This document shows, piece by piece, positions 8,135-17,757 of a stretch of DNA of 64,000 nt. The position numbers were made by a program, and so were the translations under genes. Location: contig JAYTOI010000020.1 in the NCBI GenBank assembly GCA_043747875.1, forward strand, positions 1-64,000, in the 5' to 3' direction. The notes beneath the pieces were generated by a model, which did not search any database, was not told the DNA's origin, and worked only from the letters and a program-made list of their open reading frames with translations. This stretch comes from CADEED01 sp043747875 (lineage in GTDB: Bacteria > Pseudomonadota > Gammaproteobacteria > Steroidobacterales > Steroidobacteraceae). The first letter of the stretch is position 1, and each line of letters opens with the position of its first letter.

Positions 8135-8284
8135 ATGATTCGCAAGCTCGGAAACGGAAAATTCCGGCTCTACTCGCGCAAGCTCAATCCGCGTACCGGA
8201 CGGCGGCGCAACCTGGGCACGTTCACTACGCGCGCCGCGGCCGAAAAACACGAGCGCGCTGTGCAATTCTTCAAGAGGCATTGA
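8135..8284 (+). CDS. Small conserved basic protein
   Basis: 49 residues beginning MIRKLGNGKFRLYSRKLNPR and ending HERAVQFFKRH. This very basic (Arg/Lys-rich) sequence belongs to a short family recurring in Proteobacteria with the pattern RLYSRK-x3-TG-x2-RNLG(T/P)F. Function unknown; the charge suggests nucleic-acid contact, which is inference. The stop and the next start overlap as ATGA, so it is probably co-expressed with the SRPBCC gene. Confidence 0.75.
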   Translation: MIRKLGNGKFRLYSRKLNPRTGRRRNLGTFTTRAAAEKHERAVQFFKRH

Positions 8285-8763
8285 TGCACGATCGCGTCCC
8301 GGTGGCGCGCGCGGAAATGCTCATCCGCCGCCCCGCCTCCGAAGTGTTCGAAGCTCTGGTCAATCCCGCTATCGCGGTGCATTACTGGCTGAACCGCGCG
8401 AGCGCGCGCCTCGATGAATCCCCGCGTGTCATCTGGGAGTGGGGCGCGTTCGGTGCGCCCGTGGAGGTGACGGTGCTCGAAATCGAGAAAAACCGGCGCG
8501 TGCTGTTCAAGTGGTCCGCGTTCGGCAAACCCACTATCGTCGAATGGACGTTCACGCCCCTCGATGGAGCGACCTACGTCACGACGATGAACCATGGCTT
8601 CGCCGGCGACCTGCCGCAGCGGACGAAAGCCGCGGTCGACTCCACCGAAAGCTTCTCGCAGGTGCTCGCCGGCATGAAGGCCTGGCTGGAGCACGGCATT
8701 CAGTTGAAACTCATAGCCGATCGCCATCCGGATCCGCATGCCTTCGCCGCCCGACGCGCCTGA
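8284..8763 (+). CDS. SRPBCC / AHSA1-type domain protein
   Basis: 159 residues. The opening RAEMLIRRPASEVFEALVNP and the closing ESFSQVLAGMKAWLEHG are typical of the START-like SRPBCC fold (activator of Hsp90 ATPase 1-like), a cavity for hydrophobic ligands. Such proteins are soluble and of varied or unknown role. Translationally coupled to the 49-residue protein before it and followed 20 bases later by a GyrI-like protein, another ligand-binding fold. Confidence 0.8.
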   Translation: MHDRVPVARAEMLIRRPASEVFEALVNPAIAVHYWLNRASARLDESPRVIWEWGAFGAPVEVTVLEIEKNRRVLFKWSAFGKPTIVEWTFTPLDGATYVTTMNHGFAGDLPQRTKAAVDSTESFSQVLAGMKAWLEHGIQLKLIADRHPDPHAFAARRA

Positions 8764-8783
8764 AAAAAGATAAACTGGCGCGC

Positions 8784-9257
8784 GTGAAGGTCAATCAGGT
8801 TCAACGCGTGCCGGTGCGCGTCGCATATCTGCGATACACCGGTCCGTTCGGCGAGCCCGTCGGCCGCTTCTGGCGCACCTCGGTGTCGGAATGGCTGGCC
8901 GATAACGGCCTGCTCGATTGCCCGCGTTACGGAGTGTCGCTCGACGATCCACGCACCACGCCCGCAGAGCGCTGTCGGTACGACGCCTGTGTGGCGCTTC
9001 CGAACGGTCTGGCGGTGCCGGGCGCGGCCGAAACCACGGTAGCTGGCGGGTGTTATGCCGTCACGCCGTTCAAGGGCACGTCCGCCGACATCGGTGCCGC
9101 GTGGGGCGAGTTCGCGGCCCAATGCGCCGCGCTCTCGTTGCCGTTCGATGCGTCACGGCCGGCGTTCGAGCACTATCCGCGCGGCGCGAGCTTCGAGCTC
9201 AAGACCGGCTTATTCGCGTGCGAGCTGTGCACGCCGCTGACGGGCGATAGTAGTTAG
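8784..9257 (+). CDS. GyrI-like small-molecule-binding protein
   Basis: 157 residues from a GTG at 8784. The pattern VPVRVAYLRYTGPFGEPVG, then RYDACVALP and the late YPRGASFELKTGLFACELC, is that of the GyrI-like (AraC effector-binding, SOUL/BRAM) fold standing alone without a DNA-binding domain. Stand-alone members bind or hydrolyse toxic small molecules in a few studied cases; the ligand here is not known. No ATG is available between the previous stop and the fold, so GTG is chosen. Confidence 0.7.
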   Translation: MKVNQVQRVPVRVAYLRYTGPFGEPVGRFWRTSVSEWLADNGLLDCPRYGVSLDDPRTTPAERCRYDACVALPNGLAVPGAAETTVAGGCYAVTPFKGTSADIGAAWGEFAAQCAALSLPFDASRPAFEHYPRGASFELKTGLFACELCTPLTGDSS

Positions 9258-9262
9258 TCTGG

Positions 9263-9499
9263 ATGCCGCGATTCCCCGGCCTGCGACGTGCCTCGCTCGA
9301 CGACCGCCCGGCATTGACGGAATTGATAGCCCTTTCGGCGCGCGCGCTCGGCCGCGTCGATTACACGGCCGAGCAGATCGAAGGCGCGCTGCACGGTGCG
9401 TTCGGCGTCGATACGCAGCTCATCCACGACGGCACGTATTTCCTCATCGAGGCGGACGGACGCCTCGCGGGTTGCGGCGGATGGAGCCGTCGGCGCACC
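9263..9499 (+). pseudogene. GNAT acetyltransferase, N-terminal half only (deletion remnant)
   Basis: From an ATG at 9263, 79 codons read as the first half of a GNAT enzyme: alpha1-alpha2 with YTAEQIEGALHGAFGVDTQL and the beta-strand TYFLIEADGRLAGCGGWSRR. At that point the typical continuation is missing. The frame runs on to 9664 as Arg/Ser-rich nonsense, while from 9481 a different GNAT is read in another frame. The acetyl-CoA-binding Q/RxxGxG/A loop of this copy is gone, so it should be inactive. Confidence 0.65.
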
Positions 9500-9945
9500 C
9501 CGACGACGCGTCCGCGATCCTCTCGCTGCAGAAGCTCGCCTATCAATCCGAGGCGCGGCTCTACGACGACTGGACGCTGCCGCCGCTGGTGCAGACTCTG
9601 GATGCGTTGCGGTCCGAGCTCGCGGAGTCCGTCGTGCTCGCGGCCACTGCGAGCGGCGCGTTGATAGGCTCGGTGCGAGCACGCGTGTCGGACGGCGTGA
9701 GCCACGTCGGGCGGCTCATCGTTCATCCGGACTGGCAGGGCCGTGGAATCGGCGCGGCGCTGATGCGGCACATCGAGCGCGCGTATGTGCAAGCGCCACG
9801 GATTGAGCTGTTCACGGGCGCGCGCAGCACCGGCAACATTCGACTCTACGAGCGCTTGGGATACGTGCGCTCGCGCGAGCAGGTGTTGTCGCCGGTGCTC
9901 ACGCTGGTCTATCTGGAGAAACTTCGATCACCATCCGCATCGTGA
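9481..9945 (+). CDS. GNAT family N-acetyltransferase
   Basis: 154 residues from the ATG at 9481. A nearly complete GNAT fold: ILSLQKLAYQSEARLYDDW opening (about 15-33), motif A HPDWQGRGIGAALMRHIE (about 84-101) binding acetyl-CoA, and the closing TGNIRLYERLGY. It would transfer acetyl to an amine, substrate unknown. Its extreme N-terminus (usual beta1, RxAxxxD) seems replaced: the start codon lies inside the truncated GNAT before it, consistent with a deletion that joined two neighbouring GNAT genes. The core is intact and may still work. Confidence 0.75.
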   Translation: MEPSAHPDDASAILSLQKLAYQSEARLYDDWTLPPLVQTLDALRSELAESVVLAATASGALIGSVRARVSDGVSHVGRLIVHPDWQGRGIGAALMRHIERAYVQAPRIELFTGARSTGNIRLYERLGYVRSREQVLSPVLTLVYLEKLRSPSAS

Positions 9946-10313
9946 GACTCGGTTCGCCGCGCGCCGTCAACGAAGGCACACGCCTCGGCACCGTGCGCCG
10001 GCCGCCGCGCGGCGTGCCCAAGTCCGACTTCGCGCGTCTCGACTGGTACGACGTCTGGTTCCCGTTGCTCGCGCCCAGCGCCGAGCTCATGCAGCAGGCC
10101 CAGGCCGCCGCGACTGTCAAACAATGGGCGGCGTTCATCCGCAAGTTTCGCGCCGAGATGTCCAAGCCGGTGGCCGCGCAGGCGCTCGACGTGCTGGCGG
10201 CGCTGTCGAAGGACGCGCACTTGTCGGTGGGCTGCTACTGCGAGCACGAACAACGCTGCCACCGTGCGCAATTACGCGCGCTGCTGCTCGAAAGAGGCGC
10301 TCGGTTGGAGTAG
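9942..10313 (+). CDS. DUF488 family protein
   Basis: 123 residues. The order RLGSPRAVNEGTRLGTVRR, RGVPKSDFARLDWYDVW and the late VGCYCEHEQRCHRAQL matches DUF488, a cytosolic family with a conserved Cys/His-rich end and no established activity. The GTG at 9942 overlaps the GNAT stop (GTGA). Relatives usually start five residues earlier (TIRIV), but those codons here are preceded by no ATG/GTG/TTG in frame, so the GTG is used. Confidence 0.8.
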   Translation: MRLGSPRAVNEGTRLGTVRRPPRGVPKSDFARLDWYDVWFPLLAPSAELMQQAQAAATVKQWAAFIRKFRAEMSKPVAAQALDVLAALSKDAHLSVGCYCEHEQRCHRAQLRALLLERGARLE

Positions 10314-10324
10314 TTAGCGTATCG

Positions 10325-10518
10325 ATGCGCAAACTCGTTGTCGGCATGGTCATCGGGGCTCTGGGCTTCGCGGGGAAACCCAAATTCCGGGAGGCCGCTG
10401 CGCAGCAACAATCCGCCGCGGCGGCAGATGCGCCCCGCTGTGACGGGCGGGTCACTGCTCAGGCATGAAGATGGATGGCGACCATGACGGCGAACCGTGC
10501 GAAAGGGGGCCGTGCTGA
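10325..10518 (+). pseudogene. Decayed excalibur-domain exported protein
   Basis: An ATG at 10325 opens 47 codons: an N-terminal hydrophobic stretch, a polar linker, then RCDGRV before a stop at 10466-10468. In the next frame, across 10465-10518, the sequence reads MKMDGDHDGEPCERGPC and stops. CDGR and MDGDxDGxPCE are the two ends of the excalibur calcium-binding domain, whose middle (a CSxM...C...NCP stretch of about 15-20 residues) is missing. A deletion plus frameshift is the simplest reading. Intact relatives are small membrane-anchored or exported proteins. Confidence 0.6.
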
Positions 10519-10555
10519 CGGCGTTGCGTTCTGGACGCGGTGCTAACATGCCGTC

Positions 10556-10867
10556 ATGAATTCCCGACTGTTTACCGCCGCTTTGCTGCTCGCGGCGTTT
10601 TCGCTCGACGCCTCCGCCGAGACCTTCCGCTGCGGTGCGCGCATCGTCTCCGCCGACGTGTCCACCGCCGAGCTGGTGCAGCACTGCGGTGCGCCCGTCG
10701 CGCGTGCCAGCAGCGTCGAGGACGTGCGGGCGCGCAATCGGTACGGTCTCCTCGTCGTGGTGGGGCAGACGACCACCGAGAAATGGACCTACGAACACGG
10801 CGCGCGCTCGTCCGCGATGGTGGTCACCATCGTCGACGGCAAGATCAAGAACATCGTCCGCAAATAG
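10556..10867 (+). CDS. DUF2845 family exported protein
   Basis: 103 residues with a signal peptide (MNSRLFTAALLLAAFSLDASA). The mature part FRCGARIVSADVSTAELVQH and the late EKWTYEHGARSSAMVVTIVDG match DUF2845, a periplasmic family with two conserved cysteines (FRCG, QHCGAP) that may pair. No function is known. TGCTAACAT at 10541-10549 is an extended -10-like element 6 bases before the ATG with no Shine-Dalgarno, suggesting a leaderless message. Confidence 0.75.
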   Translation: MNSRLFTAALLLAAFSLDASAETFRCGARIVSADVSTAELVQHCGAPVARASSVEDVRARNRYGLLVVVGQTTTEKWTYEHGARSSAMVVTIVDGKIKNIVRK

Positions 10868-10874
10868 ATAGCCC

Positions 10875-11477
10875 ATGACACTGCGCATCCTGGGGCGGAT
10901 CACCTCGATCAACGTGCGCAAGGTCTTGTGGACCTGCGCCGAGCTCGATCAGCCGTTCGAGCGTGTCGAGTCCGATCCCGATCTGCTGGCGCACAATCCC
11001 AACGCGATGGTGCCCGTCATTCGCGACGGCGACTTCGTGCTGTGGGAATCGAACGCCATCTGCCGTTATCTCGCGCGCAAACAACCTCAGCACCGGCTGC
11101 TGCCCGAAGATCCCGGCGCGCGCGCGCTGGTCGAGCAGTGGATGGATTGGCAGGCGACGGACCTCAACGTGTCCTGGCGCTACGCCTTCCTCGCGCTCAC
11201 GCGCAAACACCCGGAATTCCAGGAGCCGAAGCTCATCGCCGCGGGCGTGGAGAGCTGGAACCGGCACATGCGCATGCTCGACGCGCATTTCGCCCATGGC
11301 GGCCAGTTCGTCACCGGCGAGTTCTTCACGCTCGCGGACGTGGTGCTCGGCCTATCTACTCATCGCTGGCTGCACAGCCCGATCGAGCGACCGCAACTGG
11401 ACGCGCTGCACGGCTACTACCGGCGCCTCTCGGTGCGCCCGGCCTTCCGCGCGCACCTCGATCCGAGGGCGCCATGA
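10875..11477 (+). CDS. Glutathione S-transferase family protein
   Basis: 200 residues, normal length. N-terminal thioredoxin fold (about 1-80) with the glutathione gamma-glutamyl site VPVIRDGDFVLWESNAICRY (45-64), then a helical C-terminal domain (about 90-200) with HWLHSP-type helices. The usual N-terminal Ser/Cys catalytic position is within RITSINVRKVLW, so Ser is probable. It would conjugate or reduce electrophiles with glutathione in the cytosol. Eight bases after the DUF2845 gene and ATGA-coupled to the next gene. Confidence 0.85.
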   Translation: MTLRILGRITSINVRKVLWTCAELDQPFERVESDPDLLAHNPNAMVPVIRDGDFVLWESNAICRYLARKQPQHRLLPEDPGARALVEQWMDWQATDLNVSWRYAFLALTRKHPEFQEPKLIAAGVESWNRHMRMLDAHFAHGGQFVTGEFFTLADVVLGLSTHRWLHSPIERPQLDALHGYYRRLSVRPAFRAHLDPRAP

Positions 11478-11899
11478 TGGTCGGCGCATTGCTCGGCATC
11501 GCCGGGCTCATTTACTGCGCGCTCGGCGTACTGCATGCCGTGTTCACGGTGCTCGACGCGCGCAGCCCGAAGCGTCTCGCGCCCGACGATCCTGCGACGC
11601 TGGCCGCGATGCAGGCCTCTAAGGTGCGACTGAGCCGCGGTGCGGTGACGATGTGGGACGCGTGGATCAGCTTCAATCTCACGCACAGCCTCGCGGCGAT
11701 CTCGATGGGTACCGCGTGCTTCATCATCATGGCCTGCTTCGGCATCTTCGCCTTCCCGCCGGTGGTGCTGCTGGCGCTCGCCGGCGTCAGCTGCATCTAT
11801 CTACTCATCGGGCTCAAATACTGGTTCGGAGCGCCGCGCGCCGGCACCATCATCGCCACCGCCTGCCTTGCCGTGGCCTGGCTGCTGTATTCGTTCTGA
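11474..11899 (+). CDS. Small integral membrane protein
   Basis: 141 residues, four predicted membrane helices (about 4-24, 66-84, 88-110 and 119-139) and little soluble sequence. This topology and the central WDAWISFNLTHSLAAISMG resemble the small LIC_13387-type/DUF membrane proteins of Proteobacteria, but I cannot name the family with certainty. The ATG overlaps the GST stop, so the two are translationally coupled. Function unknown. Confidence 0.65.
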   Translation: MMVGALLGIAGLIYCALGVLHAVFTVLDARSPKRLAPDDPATLAAMQASKVRLSRGAVTMWDAWISFNLTHSLAAISMGTACFIIMACFGIFAFPPVVLLALAGVSCIYLLIGLKYWFGAPRAGTIIATACLAVAWLLYSF

Positions 11900-11991
11900 C
11901 GGCTTTCGCGGCCGTAGCCGAGGTGGGACGCCGCCGGCAGCGATCGGGGGCGGGTTCTGGGGCCGAAACAGCCGCACAGCGCGCTTCTAAA

Positions 11992-12008
11992 GTATTGATT
12001 TTCAATAC
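11992..12008. promoter_or_regulatory. Perfect palindrome in the glmS leader region
   Basis: GTATTGATTTTCAATAC: 7-bp arms around TTT, in an AT-rich patch of otherwise GC-rich sequence, 131 bases before glmS. It could be an operator or part of a promoter. The rest of the 240-base gap (11900-12139) holds no gene that I can see. Confidence 0.4.
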
Positions 12009-12139
12009 ATAACGAAGCACCCGGCGCGCTAATGTGAGCGGCGTATCAGTCGGGCCCGAGAAGCCCGTTCGGCTGCTTCGATCCACCCACCCGCTGAGGC
12101 ACACTAGCGCCCCCCTGAATTCCCCCCGGACACTGTCAA

Positions 12140-13975
<1,836 letters not shown>

Positions 13976-14023
13976 TCCAACAAGCTTCCGTTTCGCGCCC
14001 CGATCCTGCGCCCGTCAGATCGC

Positions 14024-14185
14024 GTGCCGACAACGGTTCGGCGGCTGCCAGCGCAGGCAATCGAGGGCAGCTATTTCATCTGCCATTCGATGAGCCGCTC
14101 AGGCCTCGCGGTGCTGAGCATCGACGCGACGCTGTTCGAGGACTACGACGGATACGGGCGGACGTCGCTAGCGCTAACGTCATAA
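14024..14185 (+). other. Open frame after glmS, coding status unclear
   Basis: The glmS frame stays open for 69 codons past its stop; from a GTG at 14024 it gives 53 residues including IEGSYFICHSMSRSGLAVLS and LFEDYDGYGRTSLAL. Composition looks protein-like, but there is no ribosome binding site and I recognise no family. It may be a gene remnant. The rest of the 288-base gap 13976-14263 holds only the rimO terminator. Confidence 0.25.
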
Positions 14186-14221
14186 ATGCGATGCGTTCGG
14201 TTAGAGACGCAATTACGGTGC

Positions 14222-14255
14222 AAAAAAAGCGCTCGGCTACTTCGCGAAGGAGCGC
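14222..14255 (-). terminator. Rho-independent terminator of rimO
   Basis: Read on the minus strand, GCGCTC ... GAGCGC (arms at 14250-14255 and 14229-14234, inner palindrome CTTCGCGAAG) is followed by seven T. It starts 9 bases after the rimO stop. Confidence 0.75.
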
Positions 14256-14263
14256 GTACGCGA

Positions 14264-15589
14264 CTAACCAACCCTGACGACCTTCGCCTCGAGATCATGA
14301 TCGCTCGAGCCGATGATCTCGACGTCGACGAACTCGCCCACCGGCAGCTTGCCGCCCTTCACGATCTTCACCACGCCGTCGATCTCGGGCGCATCGCCCA
14401 TGGTGCGCGCGATGGCGGTGTTGCCGTCGACCGCATCGACCAGCACCTCCATGCGATATCCCACCTTCGCGGCCAGTTTGACTGCGCTGATCGTCGCGGA
14501 CTTCTGCATGAACCGCGCGAGCCGTTCTTCTTGCACTTGTGGATCGACATGCGGCGCGACATCGTTCGCCACCGCGCCTTCCACAGGTGAATACTTGAAC
14601 GCGCCGACGCGGTCGAGCTGCGCCTCGTCCAGCCAGTCGAGCAACTCCTGGAACTCGGCTTCGGTCTCCCCGGGAAAGCCCACAATGAACGTCGACCTGA
14701 TGGTCAGGTCGGGGCACACGCCGCGCCACGCCTCGATGCGCGACAGCGTCTTCTCGACCTGCCCCGGTCGCTTCATGCGTTTCAGCACCGAAGGACTGCC
14801 GTGCTGGAATGGGATATCCAGGTAGGGCAGCACCTTGCGCTCCGCCATCAGCGGAATCACGTCATCGACGTGCGGATACGGATACACGTAGTGCATGCGC
14901 ACCCAGATGCCGAGCTCGCCCAAGCCCCGCGCCAGGTCGAGGAAGCGCGTGTCATATTGCTGGCCGCGCCACTCGGCCGGGCGGTAGCGGATGTCGACGC
15001 CGTATGCGGATGTGTCCTGCGAGATGACCAGCAGCTCCCGGACACCGGCGCGCGCCAGCTTCTCGGCCTCGCGGAACACTTCGTCGACCGGCCGGCTGAC
15101 TAACAACCCGCGCATCGACGGGATGATGCAGAAGCTGCACTTGTTGTTGCAGCCCTCGGAGATCTTGAGGTACGCGTAGTGCCGCGGCGTCAGGCGGATG
15201 CCCTGCGGCGGTACCAGGTCCACGAATGGATCGTGCTTCGGCGGCAGATGCTCGTGCACCGCATTCACCACGTCCTCGTAGGCGTGCGGCCCGGTGACTT
15301 TCAGAACCTTCGGGTGGCGCTCGAGGATGCGTTCGGGCCGCGCGCCCAAACAACCCGTGACGATCACCTTGCCATTGTGTTCGAGCGCCTCGCCGATCGC
15401 ATCGAGCGATTCGTCCACCGCCGAATCGATGAACCCGCAGGTGTTCACGACGACGACGTCCGCGGTGTCGTAGTCGGGTGCGACTTGATATCCCTCGGCG
15501 CGCAGCTGCGTGATGATGCGTTCGGAATCCACCAGCGCCTTGGGGCAGCCGAGGCTGACGAATCCGACTTTGGGTTGGCGGCGGCTCAT
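14264..15589 (-). CDS. rimO: Ribosomal protein S12 methylthiotransferase
   Basis: 441 residues. Three domains in order: UPF0004 N-terminal domain with cysteines (VSLGCPKALVDSE near 11-23, NTCGF, TGCLG) binding the auxiliary 4Fe-4S cluster; radical SAM core with CNNKCSFC (about 146-153); C-terminal TRAM domain. The SLGCPKALVDSE form is that of RimO rather than MiaB. It adds a methylthio group to an aspartate of ribosomal protein S12. On the minus strand TACAAT (15601-15606) lies 11 bases before the ATG. Confidence 0.95.
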   Translation of the reverse strand: MSRRQPKVGFVSLGCPKALVDSERIITQLRAEGYQVAPDYDTADVVVVNTCGFIDSAVDESLDAIGEALEHNGKVIVTGCLGARPERILERHPKVLKVTGPHAYEDVVNAVHEHLPPKHDPFVDLVPPQGIRLTPRHYAYLKISEGCNNKCSFCIIPSMRGLLVSRPVDEVFREAEKLARAGVRELLVISQDTSAYGVDIRYRPAEWRGQQYDTRFLDLARGLGELGIWVRMHYVYPYPHVDDVIPLMAERKVLPYLDIPFQHGSPSVLKRMKRPGQVEKTLSRIEAWRGVCPDLTIRSTFIVGFPGETEAEFQELLDWLDEAQLDRVGAFKYSPVEGAVANDVAPHVDPQVQEERLARFMQKSATISAVKLAAKVGYRMEVLVDAVDGNTAIARTMGDAPEIDGVVKIVKGGKLPVGEFVDVEIIGSSDHDLEAKVVRVG

Positions 15590-15692
15590 GAGGGGGCGCG
15601 ATTGTACAGATGGCGCCGCTCAAACCCCAACGCCGCGATCTGCGCGTTGACCCATGAAACGCCGTCATCGTCCGCGGCGATCGGAGGTCCTC

Positions 15693-16325
15693 ATGAGTGC
15701 TCAGGTTGCCGGGAAACGCCCCTTAGGCGCGGTGGGTCGCGCGGGAATCGTGGTCGGAATGCACGCGGCGGTGCTATTTGTCATAGCCCAGGGCTTCGTG
15801 CTCAAGGACAAGGTTGAAAAGCCGCAGATCCTCGTGGGGACGGTCATCGACGTGCCAACCGAGACGGATCCCGTACCGATCGTGGAACCGCGCGAGTTCG
15901 TGCCCCCGATCCATGTTCCGGCACCCGTGGACGCACCGATCGACAGCTCACCGGATGTCATTCGCGGCGAAGCGATTCCCGAGGGTCAGATCATCGAGCC
16001 GCCGCCTTCGGGCAGCGCCCTGCCGAAACATGAGATGACCGGTGTGCGCCAGCTCGCGAATTTCTCGCTGAGGCAGCCGCCGTATCCGCCGAGTGCCCGA
16101 CGCCAGGGCCTGGAAGGCAGCACTGAGCTCGAGGTCTACGTGCTGCCGAATGGACGCGTCGGCGAAGTGCGCGTCGTGAAGAGCGCGGGCTTCGACGAGT
16201 TCGACCGCTCGGCCATGGAAGAAGCCAAGCGTAGCTGGCGATTTGCGCCGGCAACGCGCGACGGGGAGCCCTTCGCGCAGTGGCATCGGCTGCGCGTCGT
16301 GTTCAAGCTCGAGAACGCGCGTTGA
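15693..16325 (+). CDS. Energy transducer TonB-type protein
   Basis: 210 residues. Short cytosolic N-terminus, one membrane helix (about 13-33), a proline- and acid-rich periplasmic stretch (about 40-115, PIVEPREFVPPIHVPAP) and a C-terminal TonB domain (about 130-210) starting PPYPPSARRQGLEGSTELEV. It would couple proton-motive force to outer-membrane receptors, though no ExbB/ExbD genes are near. The ATG at 15693 is chosen over one at 15654 because GGAGG lies 5 bases upstream. Divergent from rimO. Confidence 0.85.
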   Translation: MSAQVAGKRPLGAVGRAGIVVGMHAAVLFVIAQGFVLKDKVEKPQILVGTVIDVPTETDPVPIVEPREFVPPIHVPAPVDAPIDSSPDVIRGEAIPEGQIIEPPPSGSALPKHEMTGVRQLANFSLRQPPYPPSARRQGLEGSTELEVYVLPNGRVGEVRVVKSAGFDEFDRSAMEEAKRSWRFAPATRDGEPFAQWHRLRVVFKLENAR

Positions 16326-16583
16326 CTATTGTGGCGCCGGCGCCTGCTCCGACTCCGGAGCGGCGACCGGCGCCAGCGCCGGTTGCTCGCCGGCCGGAGC
16401 GGGCTCGCCCGGCTTCGGGCTGCTGGGTGTTTCGGGCGCGGGTACGGTGACCGACGTCGCGGGGGCATGCTCGGCGGGCGGCAGGCGGTGCTGGCATTCG
16501 CGCAACAGGAAAAATACGGTGACCGCCGCGACGGGCACCGCGATCCACGGCCATGCGGACCCCCTCTTCTCCGTCTCGATCAT
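16326..16583 (-). CDS. Small single-pass membrane protein, Pro/Ala-rich tail
   Basis: 85 residues: one membrane helix (about 9-26, WPWIAVPVAAVTVFFLL) and then a long low-complexity Pro/Ala/Glu tail, like a truncated TonB or sporulation-type linker. Its stop abuts the TonB stop with no spacing, so the genes are convergent. The ATG at 16583 has GGGGAG 5 bases before it and is preferred over the GTG at 16595. No function assignable; the low-complexity tail makes homology unreliable. Confidence 0.55.
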   Translation of the reverse strand: MIETEKRGSAWPWIAVPVAAVTVFFLLRECQHRLPPAEHAPATSVTVPAPETPSSPKPGEPAPAGEQPALAPVAAPESEQAPAPQ

Positions 16584-16684
16584 CGTGCTCCCCACATCGA
16601 ATAGACTCGCAATCTACGTTTCCCGCCCCGCCCCCGCAACATCAATATCTGCAACACTGAACCGTGGTACTCGCGTTCCGGATC

Positions 16685-17116
16685 ATGGCTCTCGCCGCCC
16701 GCCTGCTGCTCGCGCTCGGCGCAATCTGTCTCTTGTTAGGCGCGTATCTTCTGTCGCAGACGCTGGATCAGACTGGCGGCGCCGTGGCGACCACCGGCGC
16801 AGTGGTTAGCTACCACGAGCACGCCGATGGCGACGATGTGTTCTACCGGCCGCGCGTGCGCTTCACGACGCCCAGCGGCGACATCTACACGGTCGCGAGC
16901 CGGCTCGCGTCCAAGACGAAGCGCTTCGAGATCGGCGCGCGCGTTCCGTTGACATATCCGCCGTCCGATCCCTCGAAGGCGCGCATCGCGACGTTTACCG
17001 ACAACTGGCTCGGCTCGCTGGTGGCGGGCATCGTCGGGGTGGTGTGTTTCGCGGCCGGGTTCCTCGTACGTCGCGCGATGCGGCGCGAGGCTGCAAGAGC
17101 CGTCGCAGCGACATGA
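16685..17116 (+). CDS. DUF3592 family membrane protein
   Basis: 143 residues (150 if the GTG at 16664 is used). Two membrane helices, about 1-21 and 109-129, flank a soluble beta-rich domain with YRPRVRFTTPSGDIYTV and the end RVPLTYPPSDPSKARI. This is the DUF3592 pattern: the P-(V/R)-V-x-Y-x-P-x-(D/N)P-x-x-A motif is characteristic. Function unknown. ATGA-coupled to the methyltransferase that follows. Confidence 0.75.
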   Translation: MALAARLLLALGAICLLLGAYLLSQTLDQTGGAVATTGAVVSYHEHADGDDVFYRPRVRFTTPSGDIYTVASRLASKTKRFEIGARVPLTYPPSDPSKARIATFTDNWLGSLVAGIVGVVCFAAGFLVRRAMRREAARAVAAT

Positions 17117-17727
17117 GCACGCGCTTGGGCGCGGACCGCTCTTCTACGCGCTTTGGCGCGGATTATTACCGGCGCTTCTATTTCAACTCCCGCACGGCGG
17201 TGACCTCGCGTGCCGAGATGCGCGCGCGCGCGCGACTCATCGCGGCCTATGCCAATCACATCGGTCTGCCGGTGCGGCGCATGCTCGACGCGGGTTGCGG
17301 CATCGGCATGCTGCGCGGCCCGCTGAAACGAGCCTTCCCGCGCGCCGAGTACACCGGCCTCGAGTACAGCGAGTATCTCTGCACGCGGTATGGCTGGACG
17401 CAGGGCTCGCTCGCCACCTGGTCCGCGGACCCGTTCGACCTGGTCGTCTGTTACGACGTGCTGCAGTACTTCGACGACCGCACTGCCGCGCGCGCCATCG
17501 CCAATCTCGGCCGGCTCACGCGCGGCGTGTTGTACCTGTCGGCTCTCACTACCCGTGATTGGCGCGAGAACTGCGACCGCTCGCGTACCGATCGCGACGT
17601 GGTGTTGCGCGACGCCCAGTGGTACGGCGTACGCCTGCGTCGCCTGTTCCGCCCGGCGGGCGCGGGCTTTTGGATCCGGCGCGGCGCGCCGCTGGTTACA
17701 TGGGAAATGGAGACCGCCGCGATCTAG
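17113..17727 (+). CDS. Class I SAM-dependent methyltransferase
   Basis: 204 residues. SAM-binding motif I is LDAGCGIGMLRGPL (about 58-71), followed by the acidic-end strand EYTGLEYSEYL and motif IV DLVVCYDVLQYFDD (about 111-124). The substrate is unknown. The N-terminal DYYRRFYFNSRTAV is reminiscent of methyltransferases acting on polar small molecules or surface sugars, but this is weak. It starts at the ATGA overlap with the DUF3592 gene. Confidence 0.8.
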   Translation: MSTRLGADRSSTRFGADYYRRFYFNSRTAVTSRAEMRARARLIAAYANHIGLPVRRMLDAGCGIGMLRGPLKRAFPRAEYTGLEYSEYLCTRYGWTQGSLATWSADPFDLVVCYDVLQYFDDRTAARAIANLGRLTRGVLYLSALTTRDWRENCDRSRTDRDVVLRDAQWYGVRLRRLFRPAGAGFWIRRGAPLVTWEMETAAI

Positions 17728-17757
17728 CGTGCCTCGGCACGCGGTATGCTGCGCGCC

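Noticed and set aside
11900..12139. Possible glmS ribozyme or riboswitch
   Set aside because: The conserved ribozyme core is not present and the element is not known in Gammaproteobacteria; only a small palindrome is seen.
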